Numbered from the stretch's first letter, positions 17,648-26,373 are shown. The stretch is DNA of 64,000 nt from Tritonibacter horizontis (GCF_001518015.1 NZ_LPUY01000135.1:41057-105056), one strand, 5' to 3'. Notes: generated from the letters alone by a model not told the origin. Numbers and translations: made by a program.

Positions 17648-18634
17648 ATGACATTCAATTTCCGCACTACATCACTTGCCCTGGCCTCGGCTGTGACGCT
17701 CGGGTTGGCATCTACTGCCGGCGCGACCGAAATGCGTGGCTGGAACATTCACGTCGAAGACTACCCCGTGTCCCACGGCATGGAGGCCTTCATTTCCGAG
17801 GTCAGCGAAAAGACCGGCGGCGAGATCTCCGGCAAGGTCTATCACAACGGCGTTTTGGGCTCGCAGCCGGACGCCATCGAACAAATGCGCCTCGGCGTCA
17901 TGGATTTCGGTGTGTTCAGCCTTGGGCCGATGGGCCAATCTGTTCCCGAGACCAACGTCGTATCGCTGCCGTTCATCTTTGCCAGCGTGCCTGACATGTA
18001 CCGCCTGATGGACGGTGAAGTGGGCGACGCCATCGGCGTTGGAATGGAAGCCAAGGGAATCAAGGCGTTGGGTTGGTATGCCGCTGGCGCGCGCTCCTTC
18101 TATAACTCTGTCCGTCCGATCAACACGCCCGCAGACGTCGAAGGTCTGAAGGTCCGCGTGATGTCGAACGACCTGTTCGTCAAAATGGTCGAAAGCATGG
18201 ACGGCAACGCCACCCCGATGGCCTTTGGTGAGGTCTATCAGTCGATCAAGACCGGCGTTGTGGATGGCGCGGAAAACAACCCGCCGTCCTACGAGTCCAC
18301 CAACCACTTTGAAGTCGCGAAATACTACTCGCTGACCGAGCACCTGATCATCCCCGAATGCCTCTGCATGAGCCTGAAAACCTGGGAAAAACTGACCCCG
18401 GAACAGCAGGACATCGTAATGACTGCCGGCCGCGCCAGCGCCGAGCATCAGCGTGAGCTCTGGGCCGAGCGTGAAGCGGCAAGCATGGAAGCCGTCACCG
18501 CAGGTGGCACCGTGGTCAACACCATCGCGGACAAGGCGCCGTTCCAGGAAGCAATGACCCCGGTCTACGAGGCATTCCTGGCCGCCAATCCGGAATTGAC
18601 GGATCTGGTCAACATGATCCGCAACGCTGAATAA
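17648..18634 (+). CDS. TRAP transporter substrate-binding protein (DctP family), system 2
   Basis: A periplasmic binding protein of 328 residues. The start at 17648 follows AAGGGAGGAA and opens a signal peptide (TTSLALASAVTLGLASTAGA). The ligand-binding core has LKVRVMSNDLFVKMVESM with the conserved Arg and VVDGAENNPPSY with the conserved Asn. The sequence belongs to the broad sialic-acid/C4-dicarboxylate DctP clade, but the enzymes normally linked to such ligands are absent, so the ligand is open. Its gene ends 16 bases before a strong hairpin and 59 bases before dctQ. Confidence 0.94.
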   Translation: MTFNFRTTSLALASAVTLGLASTAGATEMRGWNIHVEDYPVSHGMEAFISEVSEKTGGEISGKVYHNGVLGSQPDAIEQMRLGVMDFGVFSLGPMGQSVPETNVVSLPFIFASVPDMYRLMDGEVGDAIGVGMEAKGIKALGWYAAGARSFYNSVRPINTPADVEGLKVRVMSNDLFVKMVESMDGNATPMAFGEVYQSIKTGVVDGAENNPPSYESTNHFEVAKYYSLTEHLIIPECLCMSLKTWEKLTPEQQDIVMTAGRASAEHQRELWAEREAASMEAVTAGGTVVNTIADKAPFQEAMTPVYEAFLAANPELTDLVNMIRNAE

Positions 18635-18650
18635 GCGACGCGTAAACCCT

Positions 18651-18676
18651 GGGCGGGACCTTTCATGGTCCCGCCC
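18651..18676 (+). terminator. Hairpin attenuator between dctP and dctQ of TRAP system 2
   Basis: Perfect 10-bp arms GGGCGGGACC (18651-18660) and GGTCCCGCCC (18667-18676) enclose a 6-base loop and are followed by TTGTTG. It lies inside the operon, so partial termination or 3'-end protection of the dctP message is the likely role. Confidence 0.65.
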
Positions 18677-18693
18677 TTGTTGAAAGGCATCCC

Positions 18694-19224
18694 ATGACGT
18701 CCGAGCCCGTTCTCATCCGCAGGATTGAACACCTGCTTGACCTCCTGCGCCAGGCCTGTCTCGCAGCGGCCTCAGTGGCGCTGGTGACCCTGATCGTCAC
18801 TTTTGGCTGGCTGGTTTTCGGCCGCTACGTGTTGAACGCAACACCCACCTGGGTCGAACAACTGGCCCTGCTGCTGATCTGCTACATCGCCTTTCTCGGC
18901 GCGGCGGCCGGTGTGCGCGATGATACCCATATCGGCGTCAACCTGTTTCGCGACATGATGCCTCCCGTGGTGCAAAAACTTTTGATGATCCTCATCGACA
19001 TTGCACTTGGCGTATTTGGGGCTGTGATGTTGTTCGCCGGACTGACTCTGATGTCTTTTGGCTGGGACACATTGTTGCCGATGCTGAACATTCCCGAAAC
19101 CGTGCGGACCGCAGCCATCACGTCGCTCGGCGGATTGATGATGCTCTTTGCGGGAACCCGCGCGCTGTTGCGGATCGTACGGTTTAGCGCCTGGACACCA
19201 AACTCCGAAAACGAGGAATTTTAA
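18694..19224 (+). CDS. TRAP transporter small permease (DctQ family), system 2
   Basis: The small membrane subunit of TRAP system 2, 176 residues with four predicted helices, the first around AASVALVTLIVTFGWLVFGR. The DctQ-like segment ATPTWVEQLALLLICYIAFL precedes the second helix pair, and GVRDDTHIGVNLF matches the usual cytoplasmic loop. The start ATG at 18694 has GAAAGG upstream. One base separates its stop from the dctM TTG start. Confidence 0.92.
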   Translation: MTSEPVLIRRIEHLLDLLRQACLAAASVALVTLIVTFGWLVFGRYVLNATPTWVEQLALLLICYIAFLGAAAGVRDDTHIGVNLFRDMMPPVVQKLLMILIDIALGVFGAVMLFAGLTLMSFGWDTLLPMLNIPETVRTAAITSLGGLMMLFAGTRALLRIVRFSAWTPNSENEEF

Positions 19225-19225
19225 A

Positions 19226-20506
19226 TTGGGTCTTCTTTTGCTGCTTGGGGTGTTCGCCGTTGGCGTTGTCATCGGCGCGCCCGTTGCCTTTGCCATGGGG
19301 ATCGCGGCCGCGGTGACCTTCTGGTTCGAGGGCTTCCCGACGCTGATCACGTTTCAGCGCGCCACGGCCGGAGTCTCCGTGTTTTCGCTGCTGGCCATTC
19401 CGTTTTTCATTTTCGCGGGCGAGATCATGCTGCATGGCGGTATCGCCAAACGGCTGGTCAATCTCGCCTCGGCGCTGGTGGGCCACTTCAAGGGCGGCCT
19501 GGCCATGGTCAACATCTTCTCCTCGATGTTGTTTGGCGGCATTTCCGGCTCTGCGGTGGCGGATATCTCGGCGCTTGGCTCCCTGCTGGTTCCCGTGATG
19601 AAAGAGCGCGGCTATCGGCCGGATTTTGCGGTCAATGTCACCGTAACCTCCTCCATTGCCGGCATCGTGATCCCACCAAGCCACAACATGATCATCTTTG
19701 CAGTGGCAGCGGGTGGCGGCATTTCCCTGTCCAAGCTGTTCCTGGCCGGCGTGATCCCTGGCATCCTGATGTGTGTCAGCCTGGCAATCGCCGCATGGAT
19801 CCTGTCAGTGCGTCACAACTATCCCGCCGAACCCTTTCCGGGCTGGGGTGTTGTGGGACGCGCAGCGATGGACGCCATTCCGGGGTTCATGACGGCTGTC
19901 ATCATCGTCGGCGGCACCCTGTCGGGCGTCTTCACGGTCACGGAATCCGGTGCGTTTGGTGCCATCTACGCGCTACTTCTGACGGCCTTTTATTATCGCA
20001 GCCTCACTTGGAAGGCCTTGATGTTGTCGGTGACCGGCGCCGTGCGGACCACCGCGATGGTGATGATCCTGATCGCCTTTGCCAGCTCCTTTGCCTATCT
20101 TCTGGCGCTCTATCAGGTACCGGCAAAGCTGTCGGGGCTGCTCGGGGCGATCTCTGACAATCCCATCGTCATCCTGCTGATGATCAACGTGATCCTGCTG
20201 GTTCTCGGTATGATCATGGATATGGCGGCGCTGATCCTGATCTGTACGCCGATCTTCATGCCCATTGCGGTGGGGCTCGGGATGGATCCGACACAATTCG
20301 GCATCATGATGCTGATCAACCTCGGTATCGGTCTGTGCACTCCGCCTGTCGGCACCTGTCTCTTCGTTGGCTGTGCGGTCGGACGGGTCAAGATCGAGGA
20401 CGCCGTGCGCACGATCTGGCCCTTCTACCTCGCGATCTTTGCCGCGCTGATGCTGGTCACCTATGTACCCGCCGTGTCGCTCTGGTTGCCGTCGGTAATG
20501 GAGTAA
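19226..20506 (+). CDS. TRAP transporter large permease (DctM family), system 2
   Basis: The large TRAP permease, about 426 residues, hydrophobic from end to end. The start is TTG at 19226, which yields MGLLLLLGVFAVGVVIGAPV, the usual DctM N-terminus, after GAGGA; no ATG or GTG fits without overlapping most of the dctQ 3' end. Family regions include SMLFGGISGSAVADISALGS and TVTSSIAGIVIPPSHNMIIF. It ends at a strong intrinsic terminator. It couples a sodium gradient (by family) to uptake of the DctP-bound ligand. Confidence 0.93.
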   Translation: MGLLLLLGVFAVGVVIGAPVAFAMGIAAAVTFWFEGFPTLITFQRATAGVSVFSLLAIPFFIFAGEIMLHGGIAKRLVNLASALVGHFKGGLAMVNIFSSMLFGGISGSAVADISALGSLLVPVMKERGYRPDFAVNVTVTSSIAGIVIPPSHNMIIFAVAAGGGISLSKLFLAGVIPGILMCVSLAIAAWILSVRHNYPAEPFPGWGVVGRAAMDAIPGFMTAVIIVGGTLSGVFTVTESGAFGAIYALLLTAFYYRSLTWKALMLSVTGAVRTTAMVMILIAFASSFAYLLALYQVPAKLSGLLGAISDNPIVILLMINVILLVLGMIMDMAALILICTPIFMPIAVGLGMDPTQFGIMMLINLGIGLCTPPVGTCLFVGCAVGRVKIEDAVRTIWPFYLAIFAALMLVTYVPAVSLWLPSVME

Positions 20507-20534
20507 GCCGGCACGCCCACGCGCGCCACCGATC

Positions 20535-20570
20535 AAGTCCCCCGCCGAAACCTCTTCGGCGGGGGACTTT
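20535..20570 (+). terminator. Strong intrinsic terminator after TRAP system 2
   Basis: A perfect 15-bp stem (20535-20549 with 20555-20569, GC-core GTCCCCCGCCGAA) and a 5-base loop, ending in a short T-run. It lies 28 bases after the dctM stop. Confidence 0.9.
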
Positions 20571-20623
20571 CCATGTCAGCATGCATCCATGCAGGGTTTT
20601 GCTTTTGATACAGGAAGTGCACT

Positions 20624-20776
20624 TTGCTTGGGAAACCACGGAAAGTGCCGAACAAGACGCGTAAGGATGGTTATGTTAAAGATACCTCTCTGGCCGAGGC
20701 GATAGCCCAAGCCAGAGAGATTTCCATTCCGGTTCCACCTGTGCCCATCGTCATGAAAACCAGGCGCAGTCTGTGA
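20624..20776 (+). CDS. Possible 50-residue small protein or gene remnant
   Basis: A frame starting with TTG at 20624 (AGGA upstream) reads as a basic peptide with an amphipathic segment SLAEAIAQAREI and a proline/valine stretch ending in VMKTRRSL. An alternative GTG start is at 20645. Codon use is less GC-biased than neighbours. I recognise no family. It lies in the 278-bp gap between the TRAP-2 terminator and the convergent aldo/keto reductase. Confidence 0.2.
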   Translation: MLGKPRKVPNKTRKDGYVKDTSLAEAIAQAREISIPVPPVPIVMKTRRSL

Positions 20777-20784
20777 TCGACAGA

Positions 20785-21831
20785 TCAGCCGCGCTGGGGA
20801 CCTTCCCGTTCGGCCGAGGCCGCCCAAAGGTTGATATCCATATCTTGTGCATAGCCATCAATGCGAGACAGTTCTTCTGCAGTGAACTCGAGATTATCGA
20901 CTGCTCCGACGCAATCAATAACCTGTTCAGGCTTTGAGGCCCCGATCAGCGCCGAGGTGACACGCCCGCCGCGCAGCACCCAGGCCAAAGCCATCTGCGC
21001 CAGTGTCTGGCCGCGCTCCTGGGCGATTTCGTTCAAGCTGCGGATGCTGGCCAAGGCCGTGTCAGACAGAAAATCCTTGCGAAGAGATTTGCCTTGGGTT
21101 GCCCGACTGCCCTCGGGAATGCCGCCGAGGTATTTCGAACTCAACATCCCTTGTGCCAGCGGTGAAAAGACAATCGACCCGATGCCGAGGTCTTCAAGCG
21201 TATCCACAAGCCCGTCCTCCTCGATCCAGCGGTTGAGCATCGAATAGCTGGGCTGATGGATCAGGCAGGGCGTTCCCAGCTCTTTCAGGATGGCAGCGGC
21301 CTCGCGCGTGCGTTGCGCGTTGTAGGAAGAAATTCCGGCGTATAGCGCCCGCCCGGACCGCACGATGTGATCAAGCGCCATCATCGTTTCCTCAAGCGGG
21401 GTGTCGGGATCGAACCGGTGGGAATAGAAGATATCGACGTAATCCAACCCCATCCGCTTGAGCGATTGATCACAAGACGCGATGAGGTATTTGCGGCTGC
21501 CCCATTCACCATATGGGCCCGGCCACATGCCGTAACCCGCTTTCGAAGAAATGATCATTTCGTCCCGATAGGGCGCAAAGTCACTCTTCATCAGCGCGCC
21601 AAAGGCCGTTTCCGCCGATCCCGGCAACGGTCCATAATTGTTGGCCAGATCAAAATGCGTAATACCGAGATCAAATGCAGTCCGGGTGATCTCCCGCTTG
21701 GTCTCATGCGGGGTGTCGTCACCGAAATTGTGCCACAACCCCAAAGAAATCGCAGGAAGTTTCAGCCCTGAGCGGCCACAGCGGCGGTAGGGCATCTTGT
21801 CGTATCGGGTCTCTGCGGCGGTCCATGTCAT
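20785..21831 (-). CDS. Aldo/keto reductase (YghZ / L-glyceraldehyde-3-phosphate reductase-like)
   Basis: A cytoplasmic NADPH-dependent reductase of 348 residues, close to the size of E. coli YghZ. It opens with MPYRRCGRSGLKLPAISLGL, then has the AKR region TAFDLGITHFDLANNYG (catalytic Asp and Tyr), SSKAGYGMWPGPYGEWGSRK with the catalytic Lys, and YVDIFYSHRFD with the active-site His. The start ATG at 21831 follows AAAGGA. It is the second gene after the beta-propeller protein on the minus strand, 61 bp apart. A role in detoxifying aldehydes or in sugar metabolism is likely. Confidence 0.92.
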   Translation of the reverse strand: MTWTAAETRYDKMPYRRCGRSGLKLPAISLGLWHNFGDDTPHETKREITRTAFDLGITHFDLANNYGPLPGSAETAFGALMKSDFAPYRDEMIISSKAGYGMWPGPYGEWGSRKYLIASCDQSLKRMGLDYVDIFYSHRFDPDTPLEETMMALDHIVRSGRALYAGISSYNAQRTREAAAILKELGTPCLIHQPSYSMLNRWIEEDGLVDTLEDLGIGSIVFSPLAQGMLSSKYLGGIPEGSRATQGKSLRKDFLSDTALASIRSLNEIAQERGQTLAQMALAWVLRGGRVTSALIGASKPEQVIDCVGAVDNLEFTAEELSRIDGYAQDMDINLWAASAEREGPQRG

Positions 21832-21892
21832 TGGTCTATCCTTTATCGCTTTGTTCTTTTGCACCGAAGTGTTGAAACGGGTCGGCCTTCAG

Positions 21893-22714
21893 CTATTGGT
21901 GATATCGCACAAAGGCGAAGGCCTGACTGTCGGGACCCCAGCAGGGGACATTGATCGTGCCCTGCCCGCCAAAAAGATCGGTCAATTTCTCGCTCTTGCC
22001 ACCCTGAGCAGGCATCAGCCTCAGTTCGACCTGCTTGCCAAAGGGGTGGCCCTGCGTGCCCGCCGGATAGGCCAGGTACAGCACATGTCGCCCGTCAGGT
22101 GACGGGTGCGGAAACCAGTTTACCGTGGCCTCATCCGTCATCCGTTCAAGGTCGCTGCCATCCAGACGCACCCGCCAGAGTTGAACCGAACCGTCCTGTT
22201 CGCCATTGAACCAGATCCAGGTGCCATCCGGGGTGAAATCCGGTCCGTCACAATGGTCAAACCCTTCGGTCACCTGGGTTTCGTGCCCTCCGCCGACCGG
22301 GATTGTGTAGACCTGATAGCCCGCGCCGCGATTTCCGACATAGGCCAATGTGGCGCCATCCGGCGACCAACCATGCCAGTAGGAGGGCGTCTTTTCCGTG
22401 ACCCGCCGGGGCGTGCCGCCGCCAGCCGGCAGCGTGTAGATCGCGCTTTCGCCAGCTTCGGTCTGGTCACTGATCACCAAGGTATTACCGTCCGGCGAAA
22501 TACCATGGTCGTTGTTGATCTGACTGGCAAATCCTGTGTCAATCGGGTGTCGCGTCGGCACATCAAGCGGCACGCTAAAGAGCCGCCCGTCACCGTTGAC
22601 AATCAGCCCCGTGCCGTCGGGTCGCCAGTTCGGGGCCTCGATATGTTCTCCGACAGACAGCAAGATCGTTTCCCTGCGGTGTTGCAGGTCATAGAGAACA
22701 ATTTCGCTCTTCAT
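21893..22714 (-). CDS. TolB-like beta-propeller (PD40 repeat) protein
   Basis: A 273-residue beta-propeller made of PD40/TolB-type repeats, seen as WRPDGTGLIVNGDG, ISPDGNTLVISDQ, WSPDGATLAYVGNR, FTPDGTWIWFNGE and PSPDGRHVLYLAY at near-regular spacing. No signal peptide is present, so it is probably cytoplasmic and not part of the Tol-Pal system. The start ATG at 22714 follows AAGGA. Its pairing with an aldo/keto reductase suggests a sugar or oligosaccharide-linked role; the function is unknown. Confidence 0.85.
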   Translation of the reverse strand: MKSEIVLYDLQHRRETILLSVGEHIEAPNWRPDGTGLIVNGDGRLFSVPLDVPTRHPIDTGFASQINNDHGISPDGNTLVISDQTEAGESAIYTLPAGGGTPRRVTEKTPSYWHGWSPDGATLAYVGNRGAGYQVYTIPVGGGHETQVTEGFDHCDGPDFTPDGTWIWFNGEQDGSVQLWRVRLDGSDLERMTDEATVNWFPHPSPDGRHVLYLAYPAGTQGHPFGKQVELRLMPAQGGKSEKLTDLFGGQGTINVPCWGPDSQAFAFVRYHQ

Positions 22715-22906
22715 CGCCGCGGTCCTTTTTCGGTTGTACCGACGCGTCATGCCATCGCGCAGAGTTGCTAGGCATATAGTTACGCAGAGGCCGTAGTGAA
22801 GTTCAAGACGCAGCACGGTGCGTTGCATGGGTGCCGACATCCTGCCGCAGGCTTGCCGAGGTCGGGCCAAAAGACCAGTTCGGCGAGCGTCCAGATGTTC
22901 GGACCT

Positions 22907-23683
22907 TCAGTACAGGCTGTCCCGCAGATCCTCGACCTGCGTCGACAGGCGGTCCGCCGGATAGGTCCCGATTTCTGGCAGCGTACAAACCAACAGGCTC
23001 TCGGTCGTGCCCGCCTGGATCAGACTTGAACCGTCGGGTCCAACCAGAACGGAGCGTCCGCCAAAGCGCAGGCCGTTTTCTTGACCGCAATAGTTCGCAT
23101 AGGCGACAAAGGCGCGGCTCTCATACGCCCGTGCTGGCACCAGAATTTCCTGCACATGTTCGTAACCCTCTGGGTTTGCGGTCGGGACCAGGATCACCTC
23201 TGCGCCGTTCCGGGCAAGATGGCGTGCGATTTCCGGGAACTCGATCTCGTAGCAGATCAACAGCCCAAAACGCAGTCCCGCAAAAGAGAAGACCGGAGCA
23301 GGCGCGTCACCGGGGTGAAAGACCGATTTCTCCATCTCGCCAAACAGCATATGTTTTCGATGATGCGCCAGGATCTCGCCCTCGGGACCAAATGCAGTAA
23401 CGCTGTTGAAATGCTGGTCGCCCTCGCGTTCTGACCAGCCCGTTACCAGGGCGCAGCCGGTTTTCCGGGTCAAATCAGACAGATGTCGCATCCAGGGTCC
23501 GGTCCTGTCTTGCGCCTGTTGCCGGTGGGCGGCCGGACCGTTGTAGCCGGGCAGCATCAGTTCCGGTGCGACCAGCATATCGGCACCCGCCGCCGCAGCC
23601 GCCACAAGCGCCTGCGACAGGGATGCCATTGCGAGCTCGGCCTTTCCTTCGGCAGGCTGTGGCTGCAGTAATGCAAGTTTCAT
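22907..23683 (-). CDS. davA: Carbon-nitrogen hydrolase, probable 5-aminovaleramide amidase (DavA-like)
   Basis: A 258-residue nitrilase-superfamily amidase. The catalytic Glu-Lys-Cys triad is visible: Glu in APELMLPGY, Lys in HHRKHMLFGE and Cys in GLLICYEIEFPE. The start ATG at 23683 follows GAGGAG. It lies directly downstream of the lysine 2-monooxygenase gene (34-base gap), exactly the DavB-DavA pairing in which the monooxygenase makes 5-aminovaleramide and the amidase releases ammonia to give 5-aminovalerate. Other omega-amide substrates, such as 4-guanidinobutyramide, remain possible. Confidence 0.82.
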   Translation of the reverse strand: MKLALLQPQPAEGKAELAMASLSQALVAAAAAGADMLVAPELMLPGYNGPAAHRQQAQDRTGPWMRHLSDLTRKTGCALVTGWSEREGDQHFNSVTAFGPEGEILAHHRKHMLFGEMEKSVFHPGDAPAPVFSFAGLRFGLLICYEIEFPEIARHLARNGAEVILVPTANPEGYEHVQEILVPARAYESRAFVAYANYCGQENGLRFGGRSVLVGPDGSSLIQAGTTESLLVCTLPEIGTYPADRLSTQVEDLRDSLY

Positions 23684-23717
23684 GTTCACTCCTCTTCCGC
23701 TGGACGGGGCATGACGC

Positions 23718-25361
23718 TCAGTCAGGCAAATCAACCGGGCCATGTTCGGGATAAAGATCCCCCGGGCCCGGATTCCCCGCTGCGCTTTGGCCGCCAAGAT
23801 GGGTCAGGATGCCCCAAACGGCATTGAGCGACGTCTGAACAGCGCCTTCGACCCAGGCCGGTGTCCAACTGACGCCATCGCCGGCAAGAAAGATCCCCCG
23901 GTGTTCGGGCGCCATTTGGTCCTGCATGAAATGGCCGAAAATACGGTGGTTGTAGCGGTAGTGTCCCGGCAACGCGCCCTTGAACGCGCCGAGGAAGTTT
24001 TCGTCCGATTCCCAGCTGACGCAAATCGGCTCCCCCCGGATGTGAGAGGCGATATCGACGTCCGGGAAAATCTTCGAGAGCGCGCCAAGCGCCAGTTCGA
24101 CACGGCGTTCCGCACTCAGCGGCAGCACCTTGAGCGCATCCGTCATCCAGGCATAACTCAGACAGATGACGGCCGGCTGGTCCGGGCCGTTGTCAAAAAG
24201 ATAGGTGCCACGCGTCAGCCGATCCGTCAGGGTCATGGACATGACAGGTTGGCCTGTCGCCGGGTCAATGTCATTCCAGAAAGGTCTGTCGACCATAACA
24301 AAGGTTTTGGCGGCCTGCATGTAGCGGGTTCGGTCCAGCGCCATCCAGAGCTTCTGGTCAAACAGGTCTTCTTCGGTTTCAATGGAAGTGGTCAGCAGAT
24401 GGGTCTGACAGGTCGCAAGCACCGCCGGGTAATCGGTTTCATTCACCCATTGATCGCGCACCCGGATCTGATCCCCGGCCCGGGTCAAGGCCGTGGCCCG
24501 ACTGCGCGTCGCGCCGCCGTTCAAACTGGCGAGTGTCGTCCCGTCGGGCCAATGGGCGCAGGGCACGGACAAGTTCCAGAGCCGATGCAGGACATTTTCG
24601 ACACCCCCAACAATATAGCGCTGGTCGTCATCCAGTCTCAGCAAATTCACCCGGAGGATCTCAAGCATCGAATTCGGAAAATCAGAGTCCCATCCGCCGG
24701 TGCCAAACCCGACCTGTCCGAAGACTTCGCGGTGGCGGAAATTCAACTTCTGGAACGGCTTGGAATTGACGATGAAATCATAAAACGTCCGCTCGTCCCA
24801 GTCACGGACAAGCGGGTTCCACAGAGCTTTGATGCCGGCGATATCCTTGTCCCGGACCGCAGCCTGCAGGTCGGGAAACGCCGCCTGTTCGCGCAGGGCG
24901 GTGTCGTAGGCTTCGGCGATTTCCTGATAGAGCGGCGGCAAATCCTGCAATGTGCGGGCAAAATGGCGCTGGCCTTCCAGTTCGATAACCGTCGAACCGG
25001 CAGCAGCACTGAGCGGGTTGGGAAACGGCCGACTTTCACAACCGGCAAGATCGACGTAGTGATAAAACCCCCGCGACGAGATTGGAAAACGCATTCCCCC
25101 CAGTTCCGCGATGATCCCCTTCGTGCCCTCAAAGGTCCGCGACCGCAGCCGCCCGCCAAACTGCGAGGCTTCATAGACGACCGGGCGCAGCCCCAGTTTC
25201 ATCAGCTCGAAGGCCGCCACCACTCCAGCCGCACCCGCGCCGATGATGGCGACTTCGGTTCCGTGGACATCTTTGGGGAGTTGCCCAAGCCCCGCAGGAT
25301 GCGCAATCCACTCTTCATATGCGAATGGAAAATCCGGGCCAAAGGCCGTTATTGCAGTCAA
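23718..25361 (-). CDS. davB: Lysine 2-monooxygenase (DavB-like flavin amine oxidase)
   Basis: A 547-residue FAD-dependent L-amino-acid 2-monooxygenase that converts lysine to 5-aminovaleramide. The N-terminal FGPDFPFAYEEWIAHPAGLG, FAD motif EVAIIGAGAAGVVAAFELMK and AELGGMRFPIS, and later blocks FGQVGFGTGGWDSDFPNSML and AGDGVSWTPAWVEGAVQTSL, match what I remember of Pseudomonas putida DavB closely over the full length. No signal peptide is seen. The amidase follows immediately. No davT/davD transaminase and dehydrogenase are in the window, so the later steps are elsewhere. Arginine or tryptophan oxidation by a relative is the alternative. Confidence 0.88.
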   Translation of the reverse strand: MTAITAFGPDFPFAYEEWIAHPAGLGQLPKDVHGTEVAIIGAGAAGVVAAFELMKLGLRPVVYEASQFGGRLRSRTFEGTKGIIAELGGMRFPISSRGFYHYVDLAGCESRPFPNPLSAAAGSTVIELEGQRHFARTLQDLPPLYQEIAEAYDTALREQAAFPDLQAAVRDKDIAGIKALWNPLVRDWDERTFYDFIVNSKPFQKLNFRHREVFGQVGFGTGGWDSDFPNSMLEILRVNLLRLDDDQRYIVGGVENVLHRLWNLSVPCAHWPDGTTLASLNGGATRSRATALTRAGDQIRVRDQWVNETDYPAVLATCQTHLLTTSIETEEDLFDQKLWMALDRTRYMQAAKTFVMVDRPFWNDIDPATGQPVMSMTLTDRLTRGTYLFDNGPDQPAVICLSYAWMTDALKVLPLSAERRVELALGALSKIFPDVDIASHIRGEPICVSWESDENFLGAFKGALPGHYRYNHRIFGHFMQDQMAPEHRGIFLAGDGVSWTPAWVEGAVQTSLNAVWGILTHLGGQSAAGNPGPGDLYPEHGPVDLPD

Positions 25362-25515
25362 GTCGCCTCTCCTTTGTCAACGACAGAGCCGTGCTCCGTG
25401 TGACATCTGTTTTCTGTCGCCGTGACATGTCGCAGCGCGTTTCAAGGCGAGGATTACATGAATGACGGCGGGCCGAAAGGCACATCGCGCACAGGATTTC
25501 CACCCGCGGCAAATG

Positions 25516-26274
25516 TTAGCCAAGAACCCGTTTCAGGCCAGATTGAACCGCCTGAAGAGGCGCAAGATAGCGGTCGATAATGCTCGATGTGGGGTCCTGG
25601 CTTGCCGCGATCCCGATATTGAGAGCCGCGACCACGCGCCCGTGGGTATTCTGAAGCGGCACCGCCAGCGACCTCAGGCCCAGTTCAACCTCCTGATCAA
25701 TCATGGCATAGCCATTGCGCCCAGCCTCGGCGATCTCTTGCATGATGTCATCTGGGTGGGTCCGGCTATAGACCGTGCGCGGCGCAAGATCGGAGCGTTC
25801 AACCAGCGCGCGGGCCTGCGCGGGCGCAAGGTCGGCCAGCAGCACCCGCCCCATGGATGTGCAATGTGCCGGCAGCCGCGAGCCAGGCATCAACCCGATC
25901 GACATGATCCGGGTGGTCGCGGACCGGGCGAGGTAGACAATCTCGGTTTCATCAAGGATCGACACCGAAGAGGACTGACCCGTCCGGGCTGACAATTGCT
26001 CCAGCCAGGGCTGCACGATCTGCGGCAACGGCAGCGCCGCGAGAGTGCCCATGCCAAGGCGCAGCACCCGTGGGGTCAGCTGAAAGTATTTGCCATCATA
26101 ATCCGCATATCCGGTTTCATGCAGGGTCAGCAGGCAGCGTCGCGCGGTGGCTCTGTCCAGCCCTGTCGCGCGTGCCGCATCCGTGATCGTCAAACGGGGG
26201 GTTTCCGCGCGAAACGCCTCGATCACCTGCAGCCCCTTTGCAAAAGAGGCGATATAGTCCGTTCTGTTCACCAT
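25516..26274 (-). CDS. IclR family transcriptional regulator (PcaR/PobR-like)
   Basis: A 252-residue IclR regulator. The winged helix holds KGLQVIEAFRAETPRLTITD and ARATGLDRATARRCLLTLHE, followed by the ligand domain with SSVSILDETEIVYLAR, LPAHCTSMGRVLLA, and the C-terminal LRSLAVPLQNTHGRVVAALN. This is the beta-ketoadipate-pathway subgroup (PcaR/PcaU). The start ATG is at 26274. It is divergent from pcaIJF across 99 bp with a large inverted repeat, so it is almost certainly their regulator; effect on davBA upstream is possible. Confidence 0.9.
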   Translation of the reverse strand: MVNRTDYIASFAKGLQVIEAFRAETPRLTITDAARATGLDRATARRCLLTLHETGYADYDGKYFQLTPRVLRLGMGTLAALPLPQIVQPWLEQLSARTGQSSSVSILDETEIVYLARSATTRIMSIGLMPGSRLPAHCTSMGRVLLADLAPAQARALVERSDLAPRTVYSRTHPDDIMQEIAEAGRNGYAMIDQEVELGLRSLAVPLQNTHGRVVAALNIGIAASQDPTSSIIDRYLAPLQAVQSGLKRVLG

Positions 26275-26287
26275 ACGCACAGCATTC

Positions 26288-26324
26288 TTCACATGTTGAA
26301 CAAAGGTCAATATGTGAATAAATT
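26288..26324 (+). promoter_or_regulatory. IclR-type inverted repeat and pcaI promoter
   Basis: Arms TTCACATGTTGA (26288-26299) and TCAATATGTGAA (26307-26318) match at 11 of 12 positions around a 7-bp centre. A promoter TTGAAC (26296-26301), 17-bp spacer, TAAATT (26319-26324) is embedded in it. The geometry is consistent with control of pcaI and of the divergent iclR gene by the IclR protein. Confidence 0.7.
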
Positions 26325-26373
26325 GCTGGTCCAATGGAGATTGTTTTCTTACCTCAGGGTCAGGAGGTATCTC

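Noticed and set aside
20690..20735. Hairpin CTCTCTGGC / GCCAGAGAG as terminator for the aldo/keto reductase
   Set aside because: The 9-bp stem has a 15-base or longer loop and no clear T-run on the minus strand; evidence too weak.
21893..22714. TolB of the Tol-Pal system
   Set aside because: No signal peptide and no tolQRA or pal genes; only the PD40 propeller is shared.
23742..25403. 553-codon plus-strand open frame opposite davB
   Set aside because: Antisense to a confidently identified monooxygenase; Arg-rich, no family features.
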